From assembly GCA_963728925.1 (NCBI GenBank), contig CAVSMB010000001.1, positions 32,035 through 96,034 of the forward strand: 64,000 bases of DNA, given 5' to 3'. Shown here one piece after another: positions 17,965-26,642 of this stretch (positions are counted from its first letter, which is position 1; every line of letters starts with the position of its first letter). Both the position numbers and the translations under genes were made by a program. The DNA comes from JBBPZA01 sp963728925 (lineage in GTDB: Bacteria > Actinomycetota > Thermoleophilia > Solirubrobacterales > Solirubrobacteraceae). A model generated the notes under the pieces. That model did no database searches. It was not told the DNA's origin and saw only the letters and a program-made list of their open reading frames with translations.

Positions 17965-19472
17965 TGCCGCTCTCGATCCTCATCTGGCTCCCCCTCGCCG
18001 CCGGGCTGGTCGCGGCGCTGTTCCCGGGGCGGATCGCCCCTCGCATCTCGCTGCTCGGCACACTGGGCGCGCTGGGGATCGCCGTCGGGCTTCTCGCCGA
18101 CTTCCCCTCGACCGGCTCGGCGACGCTGACCCACGTCACCGACGCAGACTGGATCCCGCAGCTGGGCATCCACTACAAGCTCGGCCTGGATGGGCTGAAC
18201 CTCTTCCTCATCGTCCTCACCACGCTGCTGTGGGCGAGCGTCACGCTGTGGGCGAACTTCCGCGCGTGGGAGCGCCCGCGGCTGTTCTTCTTCCAGCTCG
18301 CTCTGGCCGAGAGCGCCGTGCTCGGGGCCTTCTGCGCCCAGGACCTCGCGCTCTTCGTCGGCTTCTTCGACCTGATGCTGATCCCGTTCTACTTCCTCAC
18401 CGGCGCCTGGGGCGGGCCGAACCGCGTGCGGGCGACGACGAAGCTCGTGATCTACACGCTCGTCGGCTCGCTGCTCATGCTGGCCGCGGCGATCGCCACG
18501 GCCGTGCTGGCGACACCGCCCGACGGCAACACCACCTTCGTGCTCTCCGAGCTTCGCCGGCTGCCGCTCCCCGTGGGCAGCCAGGAGTGGATCTTCCTGT
18601 GCTTCGCCGCGGCCTTCCTGGTCAAGATGCCGGCCTTCCCCGTGCACGGGTGGGCGCCCGACGCCTACCGGACGATGCCGCTCCCGGTCCTCGCGCTGTT
18701 CTCGGCGGTGCTGTCGAAGGTCGCCGCCTACGGCTTCCTGCGAATCGTGCTGCCGCTCTACCCCGACGCGAGCGCGCACTTCCAGACGCTGATCCTGCTC
18801 ATCGCGCTGGCCTCGATCCTCTACGGCTCGGCGATGGCCTTCACGCAGACCAACGCGAGGCTGATCCTCGCCTTCTCCTCGATCGCCCAACTCGGCTTCA
18901 TCACGCTCGGGATCTTCTCGCTGCGGCCCGAGGGCGCCCAGGGCGCGCTCTTCCAGATGGTCAACCACGGGCTCGTCGTCGCGCCGCTGTTCTTCATCGT
19001 CGCGCTCCTCGCGGCCCGGGCCGGGGGCTCGGAGGACATCCGCGACATGGGCGGCATCGCCTTCCGGGCGCCCGTTCTCGCCGCGCTCTTCCTGATCGTC
19101 GCGCTCGCGACCCTCGCGATGCCGGGCTCGGCGAACTTCATGGGCGAGTTCCTCATCCTGCTCGGCGTCTTCAAGGCGAAGATCGCCATCTGCATCGTCG
19201 CCTTCACCGGAGTGGTGCTGGCGTCCGTCTACATGCTGCGCGCCTACATCCGCATGATGCACAACCGCGTGGGCGAGAAGGTCACCTCGCGCGAGATGAG
19301 CTGGCGCGACGGGATCGTGCTCGCCCCGCTGGTGCTCGTGATCCTCGGCCTCTCGCTCTACCCGCAACTCGCCCTGCGCCGCTCGGAGACCTCGGTGGTC
19401 TCGTCGGTCGCGCCCGCGAGGGAAATAGCTGCGCACGCGGCGCCCCGGGAGCTCGGACAGGTGCGGCCGTGA
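17964..19472 (+). CDS. nuoM: NADH-quinone oxidoreductase subunit M
   Basis: 502 residues, an antiporter-like pump with about 14 transmembrane helices. LAESAVLGAFCAQDLALFVGFFDLMLIP contains the conserved membrane Glu, and KMPAFPVHGWAPDAYRTMP is the diagnostic discontinuous-helix sequence of NuoM. PGSANFMGEFLIL marks the end of the bundle. ATG at 17964 overlaps the nuoL stop, and the end overlaps nuoN (GTGA). Confidence 0.97.
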   Translation: MPLSILIWLPLAAGLVAALFPGRIAPRISLLGTLGALGIAVGLLADFPSTGSATLTHVTDADWIPQLGIHYKLGLDGLNLFLIVLTTLLWASVTLWANFRAWERPRLFFFQLALAESAVLGAFCAQDLALFVGFFDLMLIPFYFLTGAWGGPNRVRATTKLVIYTLVGSLLMLAAAIATAVLATPPDGNTTFVLSELRRLPLPVGSQEWIFLCFAAAFLVKMPAFPVHGWAPDAYRTMPLPVLALFSAVLSKVAAYGFLRIVLPLYPDASAHFQTLILLIALASILYGSAMAFTQTNARLILAFSSIAQLGFITLGIFSLRPEGAQGALFQMVNHGLVVAPLFFIVALLAARAGGSEDIRDMGGIAFRAPVLAALFLIVALATLAMPGSANFMGEFLILLGVFKAKIAICIVAFTGVVLASVYMLRAYIRMMHNRVGEKVTSREMSWRDGIVLAPLVLVILGLSLYPQLALRRSETSVVSSVAPAREIAAHAAPRELGQVRP

Positions 19473-21133
19473 CGACGCTGGCGCTCAGCGGACCGCCGAT
19501 CGACTTCGCCGGGCTGTCTCCGCTGATCGCGCTCGTGGGCGGCGCGTGCGTCGTGCTGATGGTGGGCCTGTTCCCCGGGCGCGGCGTGCGCAGGTGGGGC
19601 GTGCCGGCCCTCACCCTCGTGACCATCGCGACCTTCGCCGGCCTGACGATCTGGCAGTGGGGAGAGGGCAAGTCGATCATCTCCGGGGCACTGCGAGTCG
19701 ACGACCTCGCGCTGGCCCTGAACCTGATCTTCGCCACCGCAGCGGGCGCCGCCGTGCTGCTCTCGTGGCGGGCGCTGGCGCCCGAGGAGGCCGGCCACGG
19801 CGAGTACCACGCGCTGCTCATCTCCTCGGTCGCCGGCATGGCGGTGCTCGTCGGCGCCCAGAACCTCGTGACCCTGTTCCTGGGCCTCGAGCTGCTCTCG
19901 ATCCCGCTCTACGTCCTCTGCGCGACCGAGCTGCGGCGCGAGACCTCGCTCGAGTCGGGCCTGAAGTACCTGATCATCGGCTCGGTCGGCTCGGCGACGC
20001 TCCTCTACGGGCTCGCGCTCGTCTACGGGGCCACGGGCGACACCGACTTCTCGGGCATCGCCAGGGCCCTGGGCGAGAACGACCTCGCCAAGGACCCGCT
20101 GATGCTCACCGGCATCGGGCTGATCGCGGTGGGGCTGGCTTTCAAGGCCTCGGTAGCGCCCTTCCACCAGTGGACGCCCGACGTCTATGAGGGCGCGCCG
20201 ACACCGATCACGGCGTTCATGGCGGTGGCGACCAAGGCGGCGGCCTTCGGCGTCGCGCTGCGGATCTTCGACGTCGCGCTCGCCGACGCGCAGCTGGACT
20301 GGGCGCCGCTGCTCGCAGCGCTGGCTGCCATCACGATCGTCGTGGGCAACGTCGGCGCGCTCGGGCAGTCCTCGCTCAAGCGCCTGCTGGCCTACTCGAG
20401 CGTCGCCCAGGCCGGCTATCTGATGATCGGCGTGGTGGTGGGCTCGCGGCTGGGCCTTCAGGCGACGGTCTTCTACCTGGCGATCTACCTCGCGGCGAAC
20501 CTCGCGGCCTTCGCGGTGATCATCGCGCGCGAGCGCGAGACCGACCTGGGCGACGACATCTCCTCGGTGGCGGGCATCGGCGCGACGCGCCCATGGCTGG
20601 CCTGGCCCATGACCCTCGCCATGCTGTCGCTCGCAGGCATCCCCGCGACCGCGGGGTTCATCGGCAAGATCTACCTCATCGAGGCGGCCGTCGACGGCGA
20701 CTACACGTGGCTCGGCGTCGTGCTCGTCGTCGGCTCGATGATCTCGCTCGCGTACTACCTGCGGGTGATCGCCGCCATGTGGATGCGCGAGGCGCCGGTG
20801 CTCGACGACGTGCGCGGCGCGCGGCCGGCGATGGCCGGAGGTGCGCCGGAGGGGGACGCGGAGGGCGGCGGCGAGGGCGATCTCGCCCGGGCGCCCGGCA
20901 GTTACCCCTCGCCGGCGCAGGCCGACGCTCCCGCGCGCTCAGCGCCCGGCGGCGACCTCGCGCCGGCCGCGGCCGGGTCCGCCGATCGCGCTGCGGGCCG
21001 GGGTGGGCGGACACAGCCGGAGGTCGCCGCCGTCGCCGTGGTCTTCGGCGCGGCCAGCCTCGTCCTCGGCATCATCCCCTCGCCGCTGCTCGACCTCGCG
21101 CGCGACGCGGGCTCGGCCCTCGGGCTGTTCTGA
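19469..21133 (+). CDS. nuoN: NADH-quinone oxidoreductase subunit N
   Basis: 554 residues, longer than the usual 480-500. The antiporter-like core has LFLGLELLSIPLYVL, KASVAPFHQWTPDVYEGAPT and AYSSVAQAGYLMIG. The extra length is a Gly/Ala/Pro/Asp-rich, hydrophilic insertion of roughly 70 residues (about 445-515) between the last two membrane helices. The last gene of the complex I operon; 81 bp then separate it from thyX. Confidence 0.96.
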   Translation: MTTLALSGPPIDFAGLSPLIALVGGACVVLMVGLFPGRGVRRWGVPALTLVTIATFAGLTIWQWGEGKSIISGALRVDDLALALNLIFATAAGAAVLLSWRALAPEEAGHGEYHALLISSVAGMAVLVGAQNLVTLFLGLELLSIPLYVLCATELRRETSLESGLKYLIIGSVGSATLLYGLALVYGATGDTDFSGIARALGENDLAKDPLMLTGIGLIAVGLAFKASVAPFHQWTPDVYEGAPTPITAFMAVATKAAAFGVALRIFDVALADAQLDWAPLLAALAAITIVVGNVGALGQSSLKRLLAYSSVAQAGYLMIGVVVGSRLGLQATVFYLAIYLAANLAAFAVIIARERETDLGDDISSVAGIGATRPWLAWPMTLAMLSLAGIPATAGFIGKIYLIEAAVDGDYTWLGVVLVVGSMISLAYYLRVIAAMWMREAPVLDDVRGARPAMAGGAPEGDAEGGGEGDLARAPGSYPSPAQADAPARSAPGGDLAPAAAGSADRAAGRGGRTQPEVAAVAVVFGAASLVLGIIPSPLLDLARDAGSALGLF

Positions 21134-21214
21134 GCCCAGGCGCCTACGGCACGAGCACGCGGTCGCCGCGCGCCACCTTCGCGCGCCGTCGGCGCCAGTA
21201 GCATCGCCGTCCCC

Positions 21215-22831
21215 GTGCACTACCCCGTCGAGACGTTCTCCGAGACCGACCGCGAGCGGCTCGCGCCGCACGTGACCAACCTCGACCGGCCGGTCTTCGC
21301 GCTCGTCAACCTGCCCGACACCATGAAAGGCGCGCTGTTCGCGCGCTACTCCCGCTACCCGGGCACCCTGCGCCGCCTCTTCCTCGACGAGTTCGCCGCC
21401 GACCTGCCGGACGGCGTCGCGCGCTGGGAGGGCGCGGAAGGCGAGCGCGCGGCGGCGCTCTACGAGCGGATCTTCCTCGGCTACGGCGACGACTCGGTCG
21501 CCCAGCTCGGCGGCGCGCACATCGCCTGCGAGTGGGCGAGCAACGTCCTCACCAAGATCCTCCAGCGCCCGCGGCTCGCCGCCTATCTCGAGCAGTCGAC
21601 CCGCTACATCGCCTACGACCAGCCGATGGAGGGCGGTGGAGAGGGCCGGTCAGGAGCGCCCCGGCGCTACCGCTACTACCGCGACGCCGAGCTCGGCCCG
21701 CCCTACGAGGCGGCCATGGACGCGCTCTTCGACGTCTACGCGCGCGCGCTCCCGCGCGTGACCGCATGGGCGGCGGAGCGCTTCCCGGCGGCCAGCGGGG
21801 AGTCCGACGCCGCCCACCAGCGGGCGGTGCGCGCCAAGGCGCTCGACCTGTTGCGCGGGCTGCTCCCAGCCTCCTCGCTCTCGCACATGGGCATATTCGC
21901 GTCCGGCCAGGCCTACGAGCAACTGATCCTGCACCTGCTCGCCCACCCGCTGCCCGAGGCGCGCGAGTACGGGGGCCTGATCCTCGACGAGGTGCAGGCG
22001 GTGATGCCGAGCTTCGTGACCCGCGTGCAGCGTCCCGAGCGCGGTGGGCGCTGGATCTCCTACCTCGAGCACCGCGAGGCCGCCACCCGCCGCTGGGCCG
22101 GCCGCCTGGGCCTCGACCGCGCGCACGACGAGAGCCTCGGCCCCTCCGTCCGCCTGCTCCACGTCGACGGCGACGAGGACCGGCTGCTCGCCGCGCTGCT
22201 CTTCGAGGGCGGCGCGACCGCCGAAGAGGAAGCGCTCGACGCCGTCCGTGCGCTGGACGGCGAGGACCGCGTCGCGCTCGCCGACGACCTCCTCGGCGGC
22301 CGCGAGAACCGGCGCCACCGGCCCGGTCGCGGCCTCGAGGCGCTCCGCTACCGCTTCGAGATCGTCTCGGACTACGGCGCCTTCCGCGACCTGCAGCGCC
22401 ACCGCATGCTCACCGTCCAGTGGCAGTCGCTCACCCCCGACCTCGGCGCCGGCGTCCCCGCCGAGGTCGACGACGCCGGCTGCGGCGACGACTACCGCCG
22501 CGCGCTGGAGCGCTCGCGTGCCGAGTACGGGCGGCTGGTCGAGGCGGGACTGGAGCGAGCCGCCCCCTATGCGCTGTGCCTGGGCTACCGCATCCGCTAC
22601 GTGCTCGACCTCAACGCGCGGGAAGCCATGCAGCTCATCGAGCTGCGCTCCGGCCGCGAGGGCCACCCCTCCTACCGTGCGGTCGCCCACGAGATGCACG
22701 CCCGCATCGCCGCAGTGCACCCCGCGGTCGGCACCGCGATGGTCCACGTCGACCGCGAGGCCGAGCCGCGCCTGGAGCGCATCCTCTCGGAGATGCGGAC
22801 GCAGTCCCGGCGCGAGGCCGCCACGCGCTGA
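21215..22831 (+). CDS. thyX: FAD-dependent thymidylate synthase, tandem-domain ThyX
   Basis: 538 residues, about twice the usual ThyX length, made of two ThyX-like halves. ThyX makes dTMP from dUMP with methylene-tetrahydrofolate, NADPH and FAD. The family motif RHR-x7-S appears complete in the second half (RHRMLTVQWQS), and with Pro in place of His in the first (RPRLAAYLEQS). The first half also has GYGDDSVAQLGGAHIACEWAS, like the ThyX flavin/substrate region. One half probably carries catalysis and the other structure, unlike the standard homotetramer of single domains. GTG start at 21215. It is 81 bp after nuoN, so a separate promoter is possible. No thyA is visible in the window. Confidence 0.85.
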   Translation: MHYPVETFSETDRERLAPHVTNLDRPVFALVNLPDTMKGALFARYSRYPGTLRRLFLDEFAADLPDGVARWEGAEGERAAALYERIFLGYGDDSVAQLGGAHIACEWASNVLTKILQRPRLAAYLEQSTRYIAYDQPMEGGGEGRSGAPRRYRYYRDAELGPPYEAAMDALFDVYARALPRVTAWAAERFPAASGESDAAHQRAVRAKALDLLRGLLPASSLSHMGIFASGQAYEQLILHLLAHPLPEAREYGGLILDEVQAVMPSFVTRVQRPERGGRWISYLEHREAATRRWAGRLGLDRAHDESLGPSVRLLHVDGDEDRLLAALLFEGGATAEEEALDAVRALDGEDRVALADDLLGGRENRRHRPGRGLEALRYRFEIVSDYGAFRDLQRHRMLTVQWQSLTPDLGAGVPAEVDDAGCGDDYRRALERSRAEYGRLVEAGLERAAPYALCLGYRIRYVLDLNAREAMQLIELRSGREGHPSYRAVAHEMHARIAAVHPAVGTAMVHVDREAEPRLERILSEMRTQSRREAATR

Positions 22832-23177
22832 GCCGGCGCGGGACCGCAAGCGCCACGGCCCATCCCTCGCGGGATGAAGACGAAGCCGGTGGCCGTGACG
22901 CGCGATGTCGCTGACCGCCGTCGCAGACGCCGCGGCGCCGTGATACGACCGGGCCCGCACCTCGCCCGCGTCTCCGACCCCTCCTTGCGGACGAAATGTG
23001 AGCGTCGCCGACGCGATCGCCCGGACTCTCGCTCCGCCGCGACGATGCGAGAGCGGACCACGAGCCACTTGGGCGCCGGACGTCGTCCAAGACAGGCGTG
23101 ATCGAGGCGTCATTGGAGACGCTCGCATGACCGCCGAAGCGGTTGGTGAGGCTCGAGGTCGCACACCGCGGGGGTAG
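22832..23177. other. Intergenic stretch without a recognisable gene
   Basis: 346 bp between the ends of thyX and the convergent TetR gene. No reading frame here shows protein-family similarity. A short inverted repeat, CTCTCGC and GCGAGAG, lies around 23030-23055 and could help terminate transcription. Confidence 0.6.
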
Positions 23178-23852
23178 CTACGAAGCGCTATCGGAGATGG
23201 CAGCGGCCGTTTGGTCGTGCTTGGGCTTTTCGGGAGTCAGCAGTCCGGCTTGGAGGGTTGAGCGGACCCAGGTTGCCCAGTGGTCGGCGGTCCAACTCTG
23301 TTCGATGACGAGGAAGCGGTAGAGGTCGGGGTGTCCGGTCGCGTGGATGATCGCCGCGGCGTCGTCGAGTGAGAGTCCCTCGCGGAGGGCGCCGCGTTCG
23401 GCGAATAGGGCCGCTCCGGACCGGTAGCTGCGCAGCCGCTCCTCGGCCCGTGCTCGCTCGAGGTCCGAGGCCGCCTGGTCGAGCGCGGCGGCTTGGCGGA
23501 GGAGCCGGTAGAAGGGGGCGGTGCGCCGCCTTGAGTCCTGCCAGATGTCTACGAGCTGGTCGAGGCTTTTTCGGGGATCCGGTTCGTCCTCGGCCTGGGC
23601 CAGCAGGAACGTTGGTGCCGGCGTGGGGGCGTGCTCGCCGGCCGCGGCGTAGTCGAGCACCTCGGAGAGGACGTCTCGCTTCGCGCCGATTGAGTTGTAG
23701 ATGGTCTGGATCGCGACTCCCGCCTCGCTGGCGATGGTGCTGAGCGTCGTGGCCAGGTAGCCGCGCTCGATGAAGAGGTGACTGGCCGCGTGGACGATGG
23801 CCATCTGGGTCGCGTCGGCGGAGATCGTGCGGCGGTCGTTGACACGGAGCAT
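23178..23852 (-). CDS. TetR/AcrR family transcriptional regulator
   Basis: 224 residues. The N-terminal helix-turn-helix reads AIVHAASHLFIERGYLATTLSTIASEAGVAIQTIYNSIGAKRDVL, the usual TetR DNA-binding domain (residues about 18-62). The C-terminal ligand domain is unassigned. The gene is divergent from the alpha/beta-hydrolase gene starting at 23915. The 62-bp space between them is AT-rich for this genome and holds short inverted repeats, so it probably represses the hydrolase and itself. Its regulated neighbour is now broken. Confidence 0.88.
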   Translation of the reverse strand: MLRVNDRRTISADATQMAIVHAASHLFIERGYLATTLSTIASEAGVAIQTIYNSIGAKRDVLSEVLDYAAAGEHAPTPAPTFLLAQAEDEPDPRKSLDQLVDIWQDSRRRTAPFYRLLRQAAALDQAASDLERARAEERLRSYRSGAALFAERGALREGLSLDDAAAIIHATGHPDLYRFLVIEQSWTADHWATWVRSTLQAGLLTPEKPKHDQTAAAISDSAS

Positions 23853-23859
23853 CTGGTTA

Positions 23860-23870
23860 GAATAACATTC
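23860..23870. promoter_or_regulatory. Candidate TetR operator between divergent genes
   Basis: GAAT-AAC-ATTC is an 11-bp inverted repeat in the 62-bp gap between the TetR gene and the hydrolase pseudogene. It is flanked by more TTCT/AGAA elements and stands out by its low GC. Binding is inferred from position only. Confidence 0.4.
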
Positions 23871-23914
23871 CAGTTCTTAGAAGTAGGTTCCAAGAGAATC
23901 AACGGGAGGCCGTG

Positions 23915-24714
23915 ATGCCGACCATGGATGTGAACGGGGCTGCGCTCTACCACGAGCTCAGGGGTGCGGGGCCACCGCTCCTGCTGATCATGGGCGCCAG
24001 CGGCGACGGCGGTGTCTTCGATCGGTTCGCCGACCTGCTCGCCGAGGAGTTCACCGTCGTCACGTATGACCGGCGCGGGAACGGCCGCAGCCCCCGCCCG
24101 GCGGGCTGGGAAACGACCTCGCCCGAGGAGCAGGCCGACGATGCGGCCGCACTGCTCGACGCTCTCGGCCTCGCCCCGGCCGCCGTCTTCGGCACCAGCA
24201 GCGGTGGCATCTTCACGCTCGCGATGCTCATTCGTCGTCCGCATGCGGTGCGCGCTGCGCTCTTGCATGAGCCTGCGCTCTTCACGCTGTTCGACGATCC
24301 CGAGGCGGCGCGGAGCACCGTGACCGAGACCGTCTCGGCCGGCATGGAAGCAGGCGGGCCGCCGGCCGCGTTCGAGAGGTTCATGCGCCTCGTCGCGGGA
24401 GACGCCAACTGGGAGCAGCTCAACCCGAGCGTGCGCAAGCGGATGCTCGCAAGCGCCGGCACGTACTTCGGTGACGAGATCGGCAAATTCGACACCTACC
24501 TACCCGACCACGAGGACTTGGCCAAGATCTCCGCGCCCGTGCACCTCCTCGCAGCGACGACAGCCTGCCCTACTTCGCCCAGGCCGCGGGCCGGCTCGCC
24601 ACGCGCCTTAATGTCGACATCACGCGCGTCCCCGGTACGCACTTCGGCTACCTGGACCATCCGGCGCAACTGGCGCAGACCGTCAGCGCACTGCTTCGGA
24701 ACGGCGGCCGCTGA
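23915..24714 (+). pseudogene. Alpha/beta hydrolase, frameshifted
   Basis: The first 215 codons read as a normal alpha/beta hydrolase: HELRGAGPPLLLIMGASGDG at the oxyanion region, TVVTYDRRGNGRSPRP, and a nucleophile elbow GTSSGGIF. Near 24555-24565 the frame is lost. The next frame then continues with the expected C-terminus, SLPYFAQAAGRLATRLNV followed by RVPGTHFGYLDHPAQLAQ (catalytic His in THFGYL), and stops at 24712-24714. A one-base loss in the run of GACGAC-like triplets explains it. It could be a sequencing error, in which case the gene is intact. The start ATG at 23915 is preceded by GGGAGG. Probably under control of the divergent TetR gene. Confidence 0.75.
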
Positions 24715-24804
24715 CCATCCCGAGAGTCCGGCCCGCGGTTACAGAGGCCTCGAACTCCAGAACGTCGCCAGCGGCGACACTCCGCGAGATCGAGCGCCCT
24801 GATC

Positions 24805-25254
24805 TTGGCGTCGGCATATGCCGGCTGGGGCGGTTCCTTGCCGCCGGAGGTCGCAGAGCGCCGTCTTGGTCAGGCGCTCGCATTGGCAGATGGCGCGCCC
24901 GGGGCCTTCGTCGATGCGCTGCTGCCCGCGATGTTCTCCAAGACGATGCCGCGCGAGACGGTGGACAACTTCCGCACATGCATGCAGGCGTTCCATCCGC
25001 GCGGGTTTCGGGCCATGGCGCAGGCCTCCGCCGAGGACGTCCGCGACGTGCTACCGCACGTCGACGTCCCGACGTTGCTCGTGTATGGGCAACGCGACGA
25101 GCGCGCACCGCTGACGGTGGCCGAGGCCCTGCACGCAGCAATCTCCAGCTCGAAACTCGTCGTCCTGCCGGACGCTGGTCATCTCTGCAACCTCGAAGCC
25201 CCGGACGAGTTCAACGTCGCAATCCGGGACTTCCTCCACGACAACCGCAGCTAG
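24805..25254 (+). pseudogene. Alpha/beta hydrolase, N-terminal half missing
   Basis: 149 codons that correspond only to the cap and C-terminal half of an alpha/beta hydrolase. They open LASAYAGWGGSLPPEVAERR, which in full-length relatives follows the nucleophile elbow, and end with VPTLLVYGQRDERAPL (catalytic Asp region) and LPDAGHLCNLEAPDEF (catalytic His). The reading frame is open upstream to about 24750, but no hydrolase similarity is visible before about 24785. The nucleophile serine is therefore absent and it should be inactive. With the preceding frameshifted hydrolase it marks a decayed gene pair. Confidence 0.7.
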
Positions 25255-25371
25255 ACCCCACCGGCGTGGCGCCGCAACTCACGTCCGCCTGGCGGCGGCC
25301 ACTCAACCCTGACCGCAATTTCGAGACGCGACGCCGCCATGCCGCGTCGACCCCAGCTTCGCTGGAAGATC

Positions 25372-25433
25372 GCTTGCGATTTGCTCCCATGCTTGCTAAT
25401 CTGCAAGCAGCAGCAAGCACCACCCCCGCAAGC
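25372..25433. promoter_or_regulatory. Five GCTTGC/GCAAGC boxes upstream of the phasin gene
   Basis: Hexamer GCTTGC or its complement GCAAGC occurs at 25372, 25391, 25403, 25413 and 25428, all within 62 bp and ending 22 bp before the phasin ATG. Copies at 25391 and 25403 form a perfect 18-bp palindrome with a TAATCT centre. The first and last copies extend to CGCTTGCG/CGCAAGCG. Such clustered repeats are what a repressor of a phasin gene (PhaR-like role) would bind. The XRE regulator at 27903 is the obvious candidate. Confidence 0.55.
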
Positions 25434-25455
25434 GAATCAAACTGGGAGGACCGAC

Positions 25456-25755
25456 ATGGCCACGCAGACCAAGAGCCGCAACGGGACCGACAACCCCCGC
25501 CTCGAGCAGACCTACGACGAGACCGTCGAGCGAATCCGCGACCTCAACGAGCGGATCCTCGAGTCCGGCAAGAAGGCCGGCACCATGTACCTCGACGCCT
25601 ACGAGAAGTCGCTCTCGAGCATCGCCGACCTCCAGGACCGCGTCGCCGACGCGAGCCAGATCGAGTGGGTCTCCGCCGTCGCCAATGCGCAGGCGAACTT
25701 CACCCGCGAGATCGCGAAGTCCTACAGCGCCGCAGGCCGCGACCTTCTCAAGTAG
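25456..25755 (+). CDS. Phasin-like PHA granule protein
   Basis: 99 residues, almost wholly helical and charged, with no signal or membrane segment. DETVERIRDLNERILESGKK and the run YEKSLSSIADLQDRVADAS resemble small phasins, which coat polyhydroxyalkanoate granules and control their size. It lies in a gene group for PHA metabolism. The ribosome binding site GGGAGGA is eight bases before the ATG at 25456. Upstream lie five GCTTGC/GCAAGC boxes, so expression is probably repressed until PHA forms. Family placement rests on composition and context. Confidence 0.65.
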   Translation: MATQTKSRNGTDNPRLEQTYDETVERIRDLNERILESGKKAGTMYLDAYEKSLSSIADLQDRVADASQIEWVSAVANAQANFTREIAKSYSAAGRDLLK

Positions 25756-25848
25756 AGGAGCAACCTCCTCAAGCGAAGGAACCGCGCGATGTCCGTCTCG
25801 GCGGGCCGCGCGCCGCAAGCCCGAGCGGGTGGCCTCGTGCCGCCCGCT

Positions 25849-26598
25849 TCAGCGGGCAGTCCAGCCCTGGTCCATAGTGACCGGCACCCCGGTGAACGAC
25901 CGGCCACTGGGCCCGAGGAGGAAGAGGACCACGTCCGCGACCTCCTCGGGCTCGATCAGGCGTTTGACAGCGTGCGGAGCGAGGATGACCTCCTCCAGCA
26001 CGCGCTCCTCCGACACCCCGTGCCGTCTCGCCTGGTCGGGCAGCTGCCGCTCCACGAGCGGCGTTCGCACGTACCCAGGGCACACCGCGGTCGCGGTGAC
26101 GCCTCGCTCGGCGCCTTCGAGGGCGAGCGTCTTCACGAGCCCGAGCACGCCGTGCTTGGCCGACACGTAGCCCGCCTTGAACGGCGAGGCCACGAGGGCG
26201 TGCGCGGAGGCGATCGCCACGAAACGACCGTCGCCGTGCTCGGTCAGCGCGGGCCAGCCGTAGCGCGCAAGCAGGAAGGGACTCGTGAGCAGGATGGCGA
26301 TCAGCGCGTCCCAACGGTCCTCGGGGAACTCCTCGATCGGCGCCAGGTGCTGGAAGCCGGCATTGGGGACGATCACGTCGAGCCGCCCGAAGCGCTCGAG
26401 CGCCGCCTCGACCGCGCCCCGGTTGCCCTCACGCGTCGTGAGGTCGGCGGCGTGGCCGACGCCGGGCCCCTCCGGATCGGGCTCGAGATCGACGGCGAGG
26501 ACGTTCATTCCCGCCTCCTCGAAGCGCGCCGCGACCGCACGGCCGATGCCGCTGGCGGCTCCCGTGACGATGGCGCTGCGGCGTTCCGATGCCTCCAT
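25849..26598 (-). CDS. Short-chain dehydrogenase, 3-hydroxybutyrate dehydrogenase-like
   Basis: 249 residues, a classical SDR. Nucleotide loop TGAASGIG at the N-terminus, PNAGFQH in the NNAG position, and catalytic Ser, Tyr and Lys in ASAHALVASPFKAGYVSAK. CPGYVRTPLVERQLPDQARR with the late insertion resembles D-3-hydroxybutyrate dehydrogenases, which oxidise the PHB monomer to acetoacetate. The ATG at 26598 was chosen because it directly precedes the Rossmann fold; earlier in-frame ATGs have no better context. It is divergent from the PhaC-like gene at 26643 (44 bp gap) and convergent with the phasin gene. Substrate specificity is inferred. Confidence 0.75.
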   Translation of the reverse strand: MEASERRSAIVTGAASGIGRAVAARFEEAGMNVLAVDLEPDPEGPGVGHAADLTTREGNRGAVEAALERFGRLDVIVPNAGFQHLAPIEEFPEDRWDALIAILLTSPFLLARYGWPALTEHGDGRFVAIASAHALVASPFKAGYVSAKHGVLGLVKTLALEGAERGVTATAVCPGYVRTPLVERQLPDQARRHGVSEERVLEEVILAPHAVKRLIEPEEVADVVLFLLGPSGRSFTGVPVTMDQGWTAR

Positions 26599-26642
26599 GG
26601 CGGGAGGTATACCCGACGAGCGAACGGTAGGGTTCGGCCGAC

